From Solenopsis invicta (lineage: Eukaryota > Arthropoda > Insecta > Hymenoptera > Formicidae): a stretch of DNA of 64,000 nt. Both the position numbers and the translations under genes were made by a program. Shown piece after piece: positions 26,295 through 38,660 of this stretch; within the stretch, counting starts at the first letter, position 1; every line of letters starts with the position of its first letter. The notes under the pieces are model-generated. The model saw nothing but the letters and a program-made list of their open reading frames with translations. It was not told where the DNA came from and ran no database searches. The stretch lies in assembly GCF_016802725.1 (NCBI RefSeq), contig NC_052669.1, positions 5,447,501 to 5,511,500 on the forward strand, given 5' to 3'.

Positions 26295-26830
26295 AGGTAA
26301 TCGTTCGGCTCTCCGAGTTCGACTTTAAGATGACCAGACGATTTCTTGCTCTACACGGAGCTGCTGCCACAGGCTACTGAACGTCACTCTCTCACGGTTT
26401 CAGTTCGTCGATGCCTCCTAGGAAATCCGGGAACTCCTCCAGGCCATTTCTCCTTAGTTATTTGTCCCTCGAACGTACTCCTCTCCGTGCTCTTCCTAGG
26501 TGCCATCCTTTAGGCATGGTCCCATTATGCAGCCTCTACAAGAGGAGAACCAGTCCTTCAAGACGCTGGCAACTATCTCACGCACATTCTTCTCTAGGAG
26601 AGTCTGACGTCGATGTCACCCGTTGCTCGCTTGCCTGCTTCATCTTGAGTTTTGACTACTTGTTTCTTTTCCTTTGCGCTCTTGTTTCTTGACTTTTCGG
26701 ACAAGGAAGGGATGAGTGCCGTGGACTCTGCGTGTCTTAGTACTCCCCAAGTCCCTGCCACGACATTTGCCCAACAACTCAAGGGAAAACCACGGTTTTA
26801 AAAACCATGAGTGAGGCAGTCTTCTTAAAA
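26295..26830. mobile_element. possible degraded transposon fragment, CpG-poor
   Basis: This segment of balanced base composition sits sharply between AT-rich flanks. Unlike the other GC-rich islands here it has few CpG dinucleotides, with many TG/CA pairs instead. The minus strand has a 63-codon frame (26594-26782) rich in Lys, Ser and Ala, and the plus strand a 93-codon frame (26411-26692). Downstream the minus frames are broken by stops. I recognise no transposase, reverse transcriptase or gag motif, so the call rests on composition and boundaries alone. Confidence 0.25.
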
Positions 26831-27944
26831 AATCTTCGTAATTTTCGTAGGTTATCTTCCATGAAGCGAAGTCTATACAGACTTACTTTCCTAGAGAAAT
26901 GAAAAGAAGCCAAGCGCAAGAACACTTTTAAGAATAAATTACAATAAGAAAAATTATCACACACCGAGCTCATGATGTGAACGTCAAAATTATCGATTTC
27001 TATATCCTAAGTTTCTACATTTTCCTTACGAAATAATTTTCTAGAATTAAGTGTATTCCCTCTATGAACGTTTTTAGAGATGTTATACCTTCAGTTGGAG
27101 AGTTCTTTTAATAAACTCTAATAAGACAGAAACAAATAGAACACATATAGTTTTATTCCGAACTGAATGTGGGCATTCCGAATGTGCCAACTGAGCCAAT
27201 CTTTCCAAACCGGAGTCGAACGAAGCGTATTCTCTCCGAATTTCTGTTTTCTATTAGTGAACTGGATATAATAAGGGTGAGAATACAGAGATGACTCTGA
27301 CTAAAACAAATTGGATTTAAATTCAAAATTTAAACTCTCAATATGTCGTACGCATTCTACATAAATCGAGCGTGCTTTTCCCTTCAAAGAAGAAACTATG
27401 GAGGCCACTGTTTTTGTATTATCGTTTCAGTCGTTCGTTCAAGCAATCAAATTAAATTGCAAAAAGAATTCGCAGAGCGGGATATTCTCGTTGAAGACGT
27501 TCGGTTTCAATTTAAATCCTCATACTTCGGATGGCGCGGGCGCAACAATATCATCATTATTTTTCATTCTTTAAGATACTCGTTTATTGACCGTTTCCTT
27601 ACTTTAAAAGAAGTAACAGATTTCTAACAAAAAAGAATAAGACTAACTGAATGGAGGAATCAGAATTGAAAAAAAATCATTACTCAATGCAATCTTAATT
27701 CTGGAAAAATCATACGGTACCGCGGAAAGACTTATCATTAGTCTTGGCAGTCTCGTAATGTGCAAAAGTTTGGTCGTCCTCGAAGTCGTGCAGATGAAAG
27801 AAGTAAATCGTCAAAGAGTTGAGCGTGTCCTTTTAGGAAAATCGTCTAAAAAATCCCAAGCATGCCTAGTTCTATTTCCATGAAACGCGAGGAAAATTTT
27901 CCGCGCGTCTCGTGAAGTGACGCTTTGCGATGACACTTTAACGG

Positions 27945-27976
27945 TTCTCCTCTTCCTCCTCCTCCTCCTCCTTCTT
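27945..27976. repeat. (CTC)n microsatellite
   Basis: Trinucleotide CTC repeat with one TTC interruption. The Arg/Lys-rich frame it gives on the minus strand (27811-28005) is low complexity. Confidence 0.9.
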
Positions 27977-30900
27977 CGTAAGTTTGTCTTTGGCCGGGAA
28001 GACAAATTTTTAATTTTGTCACTTTCTCGTTCTCAAAGAGATTTCGTATTCATTGATATTAATCAGATGTCGGGGGCTAAGGAGCAGCGGACGAATGTCG
28101 CGACGCCGACGTTTACGTTCGAGATGTACCGTTTTGTTAATCTGTCGCGACGTGGGTCATTTACTCACGGTAAATCCTCCGCGTATCTTTCATGATTAAT
28201 CATTCACGAGGCCGTTCTGAAACTCGAAACGAGTTCGCCAAACTCCCGTCAGCACCTGTTTCCTTATCGCAAGATATAATGCATTTAATTTTCGGGCACT
28301 TGTTCTTGAAGGATCGATCGACGGAGAGATTTGCATCTTGCGAATTTGTTCTCTTTTACGAAAGCCGGATGAAGAGAGGATTCCTGACGAATATTGCGTT
28401 CGCTCAAAGACGGAATTAACGTAGTCGCTGTTATGGAAGTTTGGACAAGTACGATCGCGCGAGTCGAAACGCTTCGCAAGGCAGCGATATCGGAGTGCCA
28501 CTGCTTCATTAGATGTGTGTATGTGTGTCAGTGAAATTGCAGTTTCGTCCATATTTGCCCTTAGTCCGGCAATACATTCCTCGTCTACGTCAAGTCGCGT
28601 TGTTTACACGTGAGTTTAATGTCTGTCGCGTAACGTGCACGACTGCCGGGCGATGAATTTTCTCATAAAGAGATACCACCTTCATTTAGGTGCACGAGCA
28701 TATGCAGTATTTGGAAATTGTAATTACTACCGTGGTGATTAAAAAAGATGATGTTGCAAGTTATATGTGATAATAAAAAATCTGACTTTTTATTTTTATA
28801 TCGATGAAAAACGCATATTACATGGCGAGGGAAAAAAACATTTCGGAAAATATGAAAGAGATAATAATATTATTGTTAGAATTAAATCAATTAACAACAT
28901 CAGATTTAATTATAATTAAAAAATTGTAGCAAACGATGTGTAAATAAAGTAGCGCTTAGGAAACAGCATGTATTTGCAAAAGCAATAATCAATTACCTTG
29001 AGAGTAATTACTGTTGATTCCGGAGATTCGCGTCTTTCCGTAAGTCGGTGGAAAATTAAATTAAACAGCATCAAATTGATAGTGGATCGATATCCGGTAA
29101 GTCCCGGCCGGTCATGTGAAATCTTCATAAGCGCAGTGGCCGCAACTAGTTTTGTAATAAAATCGGATAATACCAGGTTTTTCATAAACGGTAATGCGTC
29201 GTATCACGCAGCGCGCGTTTTCCCGCGGCGCTTTTAATAACCGACACGAAAGGTCTGTATTACGAGTAATGACGAAATAAAAAAAATATGATAACCGTGG
29301 CGTGATCTTGCGGTACGTGGTAATAACCGCGGGGCATACCGCGGGCGCAAATTGCGCACCTCGTGGAAATTAGTATTTTGCGACGGAGAGTCAAGTGCGC
29401 CACGTAAACTTATCGGGCGCGCGTGAATCTAAACGTTCGCGTGAAAGTTCTCGTGTCACCGTTGCAGTGCATACGATAACTCTCGCGTTAAATTGCAAGA
29501 GCACTGCAAAATCTTCAGTCTTGCGCGAAGAGTATTGTGATGTTACAATAAGCGAGCATCGAAACCTCTGCAATCGATAAATGATTTAATTAATGTTTGA
29601 TTATACAAGGGAGAGTTGTCAAATGCATACCACTTGAACTATTCTCTATTATACAATATTTCGCATTTGTGCTGCGTAGAATGCAAATCAAAGTTTGAAA
29701 TTTTAATTTCATGTTTCAGTTATCTATTATTATATGTTAAATCTTTCGATGATAAATTAATTTTTTATAAGTTTTTCTATAACATGCTGCAAAAAGTGTG
29801 ATTTATAATAGAAAGTCGGTCGTCTAATACGTACTTGCGGTCTCTTAAATTGTATCATCTTCGAAAATATCGAATTTCTGAATTAAAGTAATTAAGAATA
29901 TAAGGAACCATTAATATTTATTTTATTAATAATTTATCGGTCAAATATAAAATAATTAATAAATAATGAAAAGGTACGGATATTGAAATAAAACTAGTAT
30001 GGATTTATTTTTGTAATTGACATACTTTTAGTCATAATAAATATTAATTTTACTATTATTACTTTCAAATCTTATATTAGTATTACTTCCTTACAATAAA
30101 CTTTGCGATAGTACGAATTAGGAAATTTGACACAGTTTGTATCAATTTAATTTTTATGATTTTAAATACGAATGTAAAATATTCTATAACAAGCCTTCTT
30201 TTATAAAAGTATAATTAAAAATAAAGTTGCATAATTACGTTATGCAACATACCTGACAAAGAGACCTTACAAAGGTAAAAAACATACGTCAAGTGCATAA
30301 ACGTCTTTCAAAAGTTTCCTTGCAAAAAAATCTTTCCAAATAAAAGAACTTTGAAAAGGCGAACCATCAAAAGTGTACGCAATAAAAGTAACAAAATTAT
30401 TTAATCAAAAAACAACTGATAAAAAAATGAACATGAGATTGGTGAAAATAAGTTTTATAAAAGAAGAGAGATAAAAAAATGATCACGGATAATGAGAAGC
30501 AAAATAGTCTAACGTTCCTTCTTTTATTCTAATAATAAAGTTTTGTCGTTATTCAAAGACCTCTTTAAAAAAATCCTACGTGCATTCTACTTTGGAATTC
30601 GTGAGAAAAATTAAAAGAAACGCCGACGGGAGGAGAAAAATAAAATTAAAGACAGCAAGTAGAAACTAGATCCGGTAGACTAGAGCGGACGAATTAGAGT
30701 GGACTACGAAGGATAATCGACCCACGGGGACAAAGACAATTAGACGGCGTGGCCTGTTTATTTGTGCATCTCCGGCGAGGCTCGTCGACGAGAATACGAA
30801 ATTTCGTTGATGGGATAAATCGCGGGGAAGGGGGGGGGATGGTACGGCGAGGATGTCGAGCCATGTATTTGAGAGAGACGAGTGATGGGGACATCGACGG

Positions 30901-31100
30901 GACATCGGTAGGGGTTGCCGTTGCGGGCCATAATGGCGTCAATAGTGCTGATTATGTGACCGCATCCGTTCGCGTACGCGTTGGGTAGTGTGTATGCGGC
31001 ATGGGGTCACCGTCAACGTGCAGAAACGAGAATGGACCCCCCCTGGACTCTCATGCCCTTACCACGAGTAAGGTGGGCAGTGGGCATGGAACAGGTGGCA

Positions 31101-31133
31101 GGGGAGGGGGGAGGAGAGAAAGGGCGACAGGGG
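31101..31133 (+). other. possible G-quadruplex motif
   Basis: Four G runs (GGGG, GGGGGG, GGG, GGGG) are separated by loops of 1, 10 and 5 bases. Formation in vivo is not shown by sequence alone. It lies in a CpG-rich island without a recognisable gene. Confidence 0.4.
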
Positions 31134-33580
31134 ATCCGAGAAAGCCTCGGATTTGAGAGCTCGCGCGCGTCGCAGCGGGAGCGAACGTGAAAGCTATGGG
31201 CGATCGGCTAGGGGACGGCAAATGAAGTGACAGTAGAGCGAGGACGTATTGGACCGACCGGTCGAACGGACGCGTACACGTACGTGCGCGGCCGTCGCCC
31301 TCCACGCGAGCGCGAGCGACGCTCACGTCGGGCACCGGCGTCCGGTACGCGTCCTGGACGTTGGCAGGATGAAGGGTCATCGAGATTGCACTCGGGACTC
31401 TCCCGCTAACACGCCGATCCAACCGCGGAGAAATTTCGCGTTGCCGCGACGCCGATAACGAGCCACTGTTCGCGCTGACCGAATCGACTGCCTCATTTTC
31501 GCGATCTCTCTGAATTTCGCGTCACGGCTGGATGTATATAAGTAGATCTGTAATCTATCTCGTGAAAAAATTTATCCGATCTTATAGTTTTTCGTTATTT
31601 CATAATTACATTTTGCCAAGTGTGAAAACGTATATTCTGCAGATATCGCTTGAGAATATATCTGTGTAATCGGTAGATAACTTCCGCTAGACTAATCCCA
31701 CCGCTGACTGAATATTCGATGTCGCGATTAAAATATAGAGCTTAATCGAAAATCTATGAATGTTTTAAAGCCGATCGGGCGTTATATAACGGACGAACGG
31801 GTTTTGCGAGGAGAAATGTTTAATATCACATAGAGAAATTTAAAGGTTTTTGTAATTGGCTTGTTACGCGTGGGTGGACTAGACGATGGAAAGAGGAAGT
31901 AATTCAAACGTGTTAGAATCAAAAGAAACGGATGTTGTTGACGTTAAGTACGTCGTAGACATCGCGCGCATGACGGAATCGCGGCGCGAGCGAAAGGTAT
32001 CGCGAGAATCATTGTATCCGGTATATCGGTCAATTAAAAAGCCGGCTAACACTCAGGAGTAGTGTAAAAAGATAAGAGCTATTACCAGAAAATTACAAGA
32101 GCTCGCGCGGCCGCTTGAAATGGCGCGAGCCCACTTTGATAATATGCTACGATAAAGAGTTCGCGGGCAAGTCGGGCGCGCTTAAAGCTCAGGACGGCAT
32201 CGGTCTGCGCTCGGCCTCGGACCGTTCATCGATCGGTCGTATTCACGGGTAGAGAAACAATTTCTCTCCCGGCAGCTCGTTAGACCGACCGATATACGTA
32301 GTCGATATACGGAATCGCAAAGTTGCCACCATACGAGCGGGAGTGAAATTCCGCGAGGACGTATGCGAACTCGCAAGTGGTTTCGATCGATCCTTTCTCG
32401 TGCGCTCTCTCTCTTTAGTGAGAAGCAGGTGCGCTTTACCGCTTCGTTTTAACATTCTATAATTCAGAACAGGAGGGAGAGAGAGGGGAGGAAGAGGAGG
32501 TGGTGGAGGGTGGAAGGGAGGGAGAAAGCGGAAGAAATTACCGGAGATGGTGAACGATTGCCATGAATCGGAGCAAGTACGCTGATACATGTTTCGCGCG
32601 GTTGAAAGTTCCAGGGTTACTCATGATTTTCCCGCATTTGCAAGTACCGAGGAGGTGCTAGAGCAACAGATCTTCCCTTGAAATAAGGAATTGCGCACTC
32701 GAGCTATTAACTTTTAGCACAACTCTTTTTCTTTCTCTCTCTTCATCATGGTACATATTGCCAAAGATCCTGGTATAAATTATTGGCGGACCAAAAAGAC
32801 GGATTAATTGTAAAAAATTGAAGCATCAGGAAATTCAATTTAGTATTAAACTATTAACTTGCTTACATTCGCGAAAAAAAAATTTGTAAATAAATTTGTG
32901 AACTTGACTGAAAAATAAGTTGCGATTAACAGAGATTGTCTAATGATTTTTTTCGAGCATGATAAACATTTGGAGTTACCTAACGGCAGAATTTCACTGA
33001 TTGTTAGTTTTTTTATCGATTTTAAACATTCATTTTATCAGCGCATATTTACACTTTTAATGCAAGCATATGTTTCGCGATACCATAGAAACTCGACGTA
33101 GAAATATATGGCAATGCTATTCGATAAATTCGTCGGCGCGTGACTTAAAATTCTGATATTATTTTTCTGTATTATCAAAAATGTTGTCCATTTACTGGGC
33201 GGTGAGCAAAAAGCTTCTGGCAATAATCTGTTTAAATATTCGCGTGTTACGTATGCACACCGTTTTATTGCAGATTATATATGTGGAAGCGTGACTTTTA
33301 AATTGGCCGCGACAGATGCGCGAATTTACACGCGAGAAGGGGTTAATTCGCTATATATAATCTCCAAGTCTCGAGAGAATTGTCGCGCACCGGTCGTCTG
33401 AAAATGTTCCGCAGACTCCACACGCAGAGGAAACGGGAAAGGAAAGAATAAAAGGAAATGAAAAGCAAACTACAGAAACGAGTAAACGATGCGCCGGCTT
33501 GGCTCGTCAGCGATAATGAGACAGGAAACCGCATTTTGGAGAAAGGTAGCTGCACACCCGAGGTCAACGGCATGGCATCG

Positions 33581-33605
33581 CTGCCGCCGCCGCCGCCGCC
33601 GCCGC
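33581..33605. repeat. (CCG)n microsatellite
   Basis: Eight CCG-type units inside a short plus-strand frame that would read as poly-proline. No gene is supported. Confidence 0.9.
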
Positions 33606-35485
33606 ACCGCGCCGTGTCGATGAGAGTATATCGATGGATCGATCAATTCATTATGATACCGATTTGCCCGTTCCGACAATCCAGCATTGGAATAATTTCA
33701 ATAAAGCGCCAAGGTCACGTCTTGAAGGCTTATTCATGAAAATCTCCTCTCTTGGATATTTGAATATCCGCCAGTCGTGGAATAATATCGCGTTCGGCTC
33801 GATATTAAAAGGCCTCGCATCGCGATTATGTTTCCCGCAGAATCCTGAACCCGTGCGCGTTCAGCATCGAACGCGAAGCTAGGGGAAAAGAGCGGCTTTT
33901 GTTGCGCAGAGATCGCGAGAGCGTGATGGGAACGTGAACGGCGCGCGCGGGGCGACGGACGATCCGCGGATTTAGCGCGGGCAGGTGTCAGCTGGCAGCA
34001 TAATTAATTATCTCGCGTTACCGAGCCAAAAGTGATATGTTCGGTCGTTAAACGCGGTCGAAAGGGAGCATCGAGACCCCGACAAGGCTCGTTTTCCATC
34101 ACGACTCGTCGTGCGATATCGTCCGTGTCGCGTTGTCAAGTGCATTACGAGACATGCACTCATGACGTGTCGCGCGCACTCTCGCTTATAAATCAAGCTT
34201 GTCCACCCGTGTCAATACTAACCGGATCAAAGTGAGTTTGTAAAAGTCAAGGGGACGTGGAGATGAGTTTCGCGCTCAAACATTCTCGTTTCCGCGTCCG
34301 CCACTCCGCCCCGCGTCCCAGATCGGTTCGTCCTTTCCCCTTCGTCTCCTGTCCGCCGCTCGTTATAATCCCTCCTTTCGCGGCGCTTATTCATGTGCTG
34401 GTAACGCGATCAATGCTTCTGGCACGAGCCATGCCTGTATCGGATACATGCCAGCAGATAGTATCTGTCCGCATCGCCTGTTATCGATTTTCCAATGGCG
34501 GTTCATCTACACGGACCTGCTTTATTACGCGTACCGTGGGAATTGTTTGGTCCATTATGCCAAGAACCGATTAGGCAACTAGTCAATATTCACGAGGCCT
34601 GTAGACGAAGAGATCACCGCGAGTTTCGCTGAACGCGTTTAGTGGTAATGATCGACAACAGGCGCGACACTTTTCATAAACGAGCGCTTAGCGGTCGTAT
34701 TAAATAGGTAGTAGAGTGGCCAGTGAGAATCGCAACGATGCGAAATTATTTCCAATTACGTCTACTCGAATGTTATGACTGTTCGGAGTGACCGATACAA
34801 TCTGAGTGTACTTCGGTACACAGATCAGTATAAAATATATGCGCGCGCGCTGCAATTAAATAAACACGCAAAGAGGGTGGATGTTATAATGCGTATCGTA
34901 TCTCTTCGCGTAATAACTTATGTCGTAACTTTAAATAAACGCCAGTTAGCATGGTATGCGCCGGTGAATAATAACGTTAAACAAGCACACAGTTAACGCG
35001 GTATGCCGCGGTGAACGATAATTAATTTCATGCTTATTTCCGAAGTTACGGCACGTGCGTGCGTAGAAAATATCTCGTCGCTCAGTGATCAGCCGTGGTA
35101 TTGCCATTGTTAATGCGGTCGTATTACAATTATACAGTGGTATTATAGCGCCGCTATGCCGCCGTGACATCGTAACCATGGGACGTATAACCGGCTTTGG
35201 TTTGCCTCGAATCGCGGGATTTTGGGATTTCGCCGAAAATCTTTTCCGATAGCGCCCGGTAAAATATGCATCGATACATATTCAAACGTCGGCATGCGTC
35301 TCCCCGTCCTCCTTCTTTTCGCTTCGTCCTCTCTATCCTCTCTTCTCTCACGAGTTCCTCGCACGAGTCGTTAGCGTTAATCGTTTTCCGGCGGTCTACG
35401 ATCAACCGAGCAAGGAAACGGCTGGTAGACCAACCGTTTACACCGACCGGAGATTTCAAATTCTATCTGGCTCATTCCAGGTGCA

Positions 35486-35490
<5 letters not shown>

Positions 35491-35529
<39 letters not shown>

Positions 35530-35540
35530 TTTCTCTTTCT
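35491..35540. repeat. (CT)n microsatellite
   Basis: A pure CT repeat of 32 bases is followed by degenerate CT/TTTCT units. Confidence 0.97.
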
Positions 35541-36231
35541 TGTTCTTTTGGTTGCGTCCAACGATCCCTGAACACGAAGGCTCGCGATTTTCCGACGCAT
35601 TTATTCTCCATCGAGCTCCACCGGCCCTCGAACGATCCACGTACGAGTATGAGTTGTTTCTCTCGGGCGAGTATGAATTGTTTCAGAAAATGAAGTTGGC
35701 GTAGGGAAAATAATATTGGTCTCGTGCATACGCGCGTCAACGTCAGCTCGTTTGCGTCATGTTTATTGGCGAAATAAATAATAATTAACGACTTTAATAT
35801 TAATCCGCGGCTTAAACTGTCTTCGTAACGAGAAGGCCGAACGTTTTTAATCTTGATTTCGACTAATCCTATCTTTCGCGCGATCTGAAAGTATAAAAAA
35901 AGTATGACGAGTACAAAAAAGTGTATATCAACGTTTGAGCAATAATCAATATTGCACGCTTCTCAATATCAATTTGTGGATAATGAATTTTGGGAGTAAT
36001 GAAAGCGCCGCGAGTATAATGAAATATGATTTATTACTAAATTCGCGAAATATATACATTAGGCCATACACATAAGAACATAATCTTTCTCGTAGGTTCC
36101 TGATATCTCAATTAGAGCGGAACGCTCGATTCTTCGTCGCGATGGCGAAGAGCCTCTCGTGCGTTTACCGCCTCAAAAACACAGGTGTGTACAGAGGTAC
36201 ATATATTTATTTTTCGCATCGGCGTTTTTAC

Positions 36232-36274
36232 TGTGTGTATGTGTATGTGTGTATGTACGTGTGTATGTGTGTAT
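36232..36274. repeat. (GTGTAT)n-type repeat
   Basis: Alternating GTGT and ATGT units with one ACGT variant. Confidence 0.9.
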
Positions 36275-38660
36275 CCAGAAGCTCGTTACAACTGAAAGCT
36301 AACACCGAGTACATCATCTTTATTTTTTTTCTTCTTTTAATAACTACACGTCTCGCCTCGCGAGCGAAGATACGGGCGCGTTCTCGCGTATATTCCTTAT
36401 CTGTACTGGCGACACTCGAGAGACGCGCCATTTGAACACTTTCACAATATGGCTAAATACTTCCGTTATCTTCCTGTCGGACGCGAGATTGACATCCTCG
36501 CATCCGTTTAATCACACGCGAGACTTCCGGGATGCCGAAGTCCTTCAGTCCCCTCTTCGAGTAACCTTTTACTATTATACATTACAGCGCAGTTATATAC
36601 AAGGGTATGTACAATTCTTTGCTCGGCCAACGCCGCCGTAAATATCGGAGATATGTCCCCCCGATAAGACGTAAAACATACTGCCGTCCAACGACACTTC
36701 AAAGCAAATGAAAAGCTAAAGCCTGCTCGCCTGGAATATGTAAATGTAAAGTGCCTCGCGTTCTCCTGTCGTAATCACAAAAGACGTATCAGCTATGTAC
36801 AGTTTTTGTACGTCGAGTGCGGTTAACCGTGCCGGCGAAGTTTATTAACTATATGGCAAAGTGTGATAATTGCTAAAAAAAAAAAAAGTAGTCGATGTAA
36901 TATGCGGAATTTATGCATCTGCAGAATTTCTCATATCAAATAAGGTATTAAAACATCGAACTGTCTTTATTATTTCAAACGTTAATAATAAAGATAAAAA
37001 TGATAATAATTTTTGGAAAAAATTTTGCTGATTTACAAATGAAAATAAAAACGAAATTAGAGCGATCATTTCGACTATTTATTACGTATCCCCTGGTACT
37101 CTGTTTCAAACTTTTAATCAATACGAATGATTCACATATATGAAAGAAGATTCCATGCTTTTTACTTTATTTCGAATGCTTGCACATAAAATATCGGAAA
37201 TATTTTCAAAATAGGTCACCTACTTGTGCCTACTTGCATGTTTGATAGTAATAAAAATAAACGAATCGCATAAAAAAGGAATCGAAGTAAATGAAGGTAC
37301 GGTGACGTACGATTACACGTATACGTAATTAATACGGTATATATACCTTCATACTGTCGCGATGACGTGTTACCTTCTTAAGCCGTGACGCAGCGCGATG
37401 CTGAGAATTAATGATAAATTCCCAACTCGAAACTTCACCTCCCACCTTTAAGTTCCGGCAGGTCTTTTGCATGCCAAAGAGATACCCCGATCACGCAGAA
37501 CTTACCACACGCGCGCCATAATAACTCGCTAAAAATCATATGTAGAACGAGCTCTTCTTCATCCCGCAAATTGCATTCATCACGCCGAAACGCGTCTCCG
37601 CTCGACTCAACGCGTTCGCCGAGCGCAATAGCTGAATCCCAGCACGAAATTGCCATAAACGAAAAGCCGTCGTACACACCGTTCCTCTTTACAGCTTCAC
37701 GCGACTCCTCGTATAAACGCGCCGCATCCTGCGAACGATCCCGTGTGATCGCGAGACCTTGCTGCCGTTATCTAGGAAGTTATCGATTTCGAAACGGGAA
37801 GCGTGGAACTGGAAGAGCTTAACGGTTTGTATTTGTTGCACGCTGTCGTCGATAAACACGCGCATCTCGAGAAAAAGCGAAACAAAGAGCGAATAATGTA
37901 ACGTCATTCCCTTGCGTGCGCGTCTTTAACATTTCAGTACGCTTCATCGCCGACTCATGGAATCCCCGATAAAAACTGGAAATTTCAACAACTGGGAATT
38001 GCAGTAATAATAGGCTAATGGCGCAAATCATTATACGCAAAAATATACACGAAGACTTCCTATTAGATATCGTTTCGCATACACAGTTACGACGAGTGGT
38101 TATTCCGTGGATTATGGAAGATGATTATATTCGCGCGATGTGAAGACCAATATCGTTCGCACAACCCTCCGGGATTCGAATTGAATATTTTATCGAATCG
38201 TCCTCTCGGAAGCGCGTCTAATCAAACCTTAATGAGCGGTATTTTAATCGTATAGTCTGTGAATATCCTCTCATCTAATGTTCCCATGAGAATTAACGTT
38301 CTAGTTTCGGGCGTGAGTTCCGCTTCATTGAGATCTCTCAATGTCCTTCAGACGCAATAGATTTAACTAACGTTCCCGACCCGTACTCCGAAAATCTGGT
38401 TATTATATTTATCACATGAACGTTTATTTATTTACGTTGACCTGTCGATCGCGACGACGCACAACTGTACCAGCGAGACACGCGAAAACACAGTGGGACG
38501 CGGAAATGTAACAACTATTAATCTCGGGTGAAAAAATAACGCATTTCCGCGGAGAGTCCTGTATAAATATCTACGTCAGCCGTGTGTACGTTGAACTTTG
38601 TAAATTAATCGGCTTACGCGTATGAATCATATTTTCCGATCGCTCGCGATCGTTGATGGC

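Larger units (their letters stand above)
26831..32700. other. non-coding stretch, no gene recognised
   Basis: CpG-rich blocks at 27880-28680, 28980-29570 and 30600-32680 flank strongly AT-rich DNA at 29580-30600. The 30600-31500 block is G-rich on plus, with a poly-G run near 30824-30838 and a quadruplex-like motif at 31101-31133. 32465-32535 is almost pure purine. Frames of up to 123 codons (31051-31422 minus) overlap in several phases. Confidence 0.5.
32701..38660. other. non-coding stretch, mainly CpG-rich
   Basis: AT-rich DNA at 32700-33280 and 36850-37290 borders CpG-rich DNA. Features are the CCG repeat (33581), CT repeat (35491) and GTGTAT repeat (36232). An imperfect direct repeat (tatgcgccggtgaataataa against tatgccgcggtgaacgataa) lies at about 34955-35025. 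No domain was recognised in any frame. Confidence 0.5.

Noticed and set aside
29391..29573. Minus-strand frame with VIVCTATV, also Ig-like.
   Set aside because: No HFxxG element precedes it, no convincing acceptor is present, and flanking residues do not fit an Ig fold.
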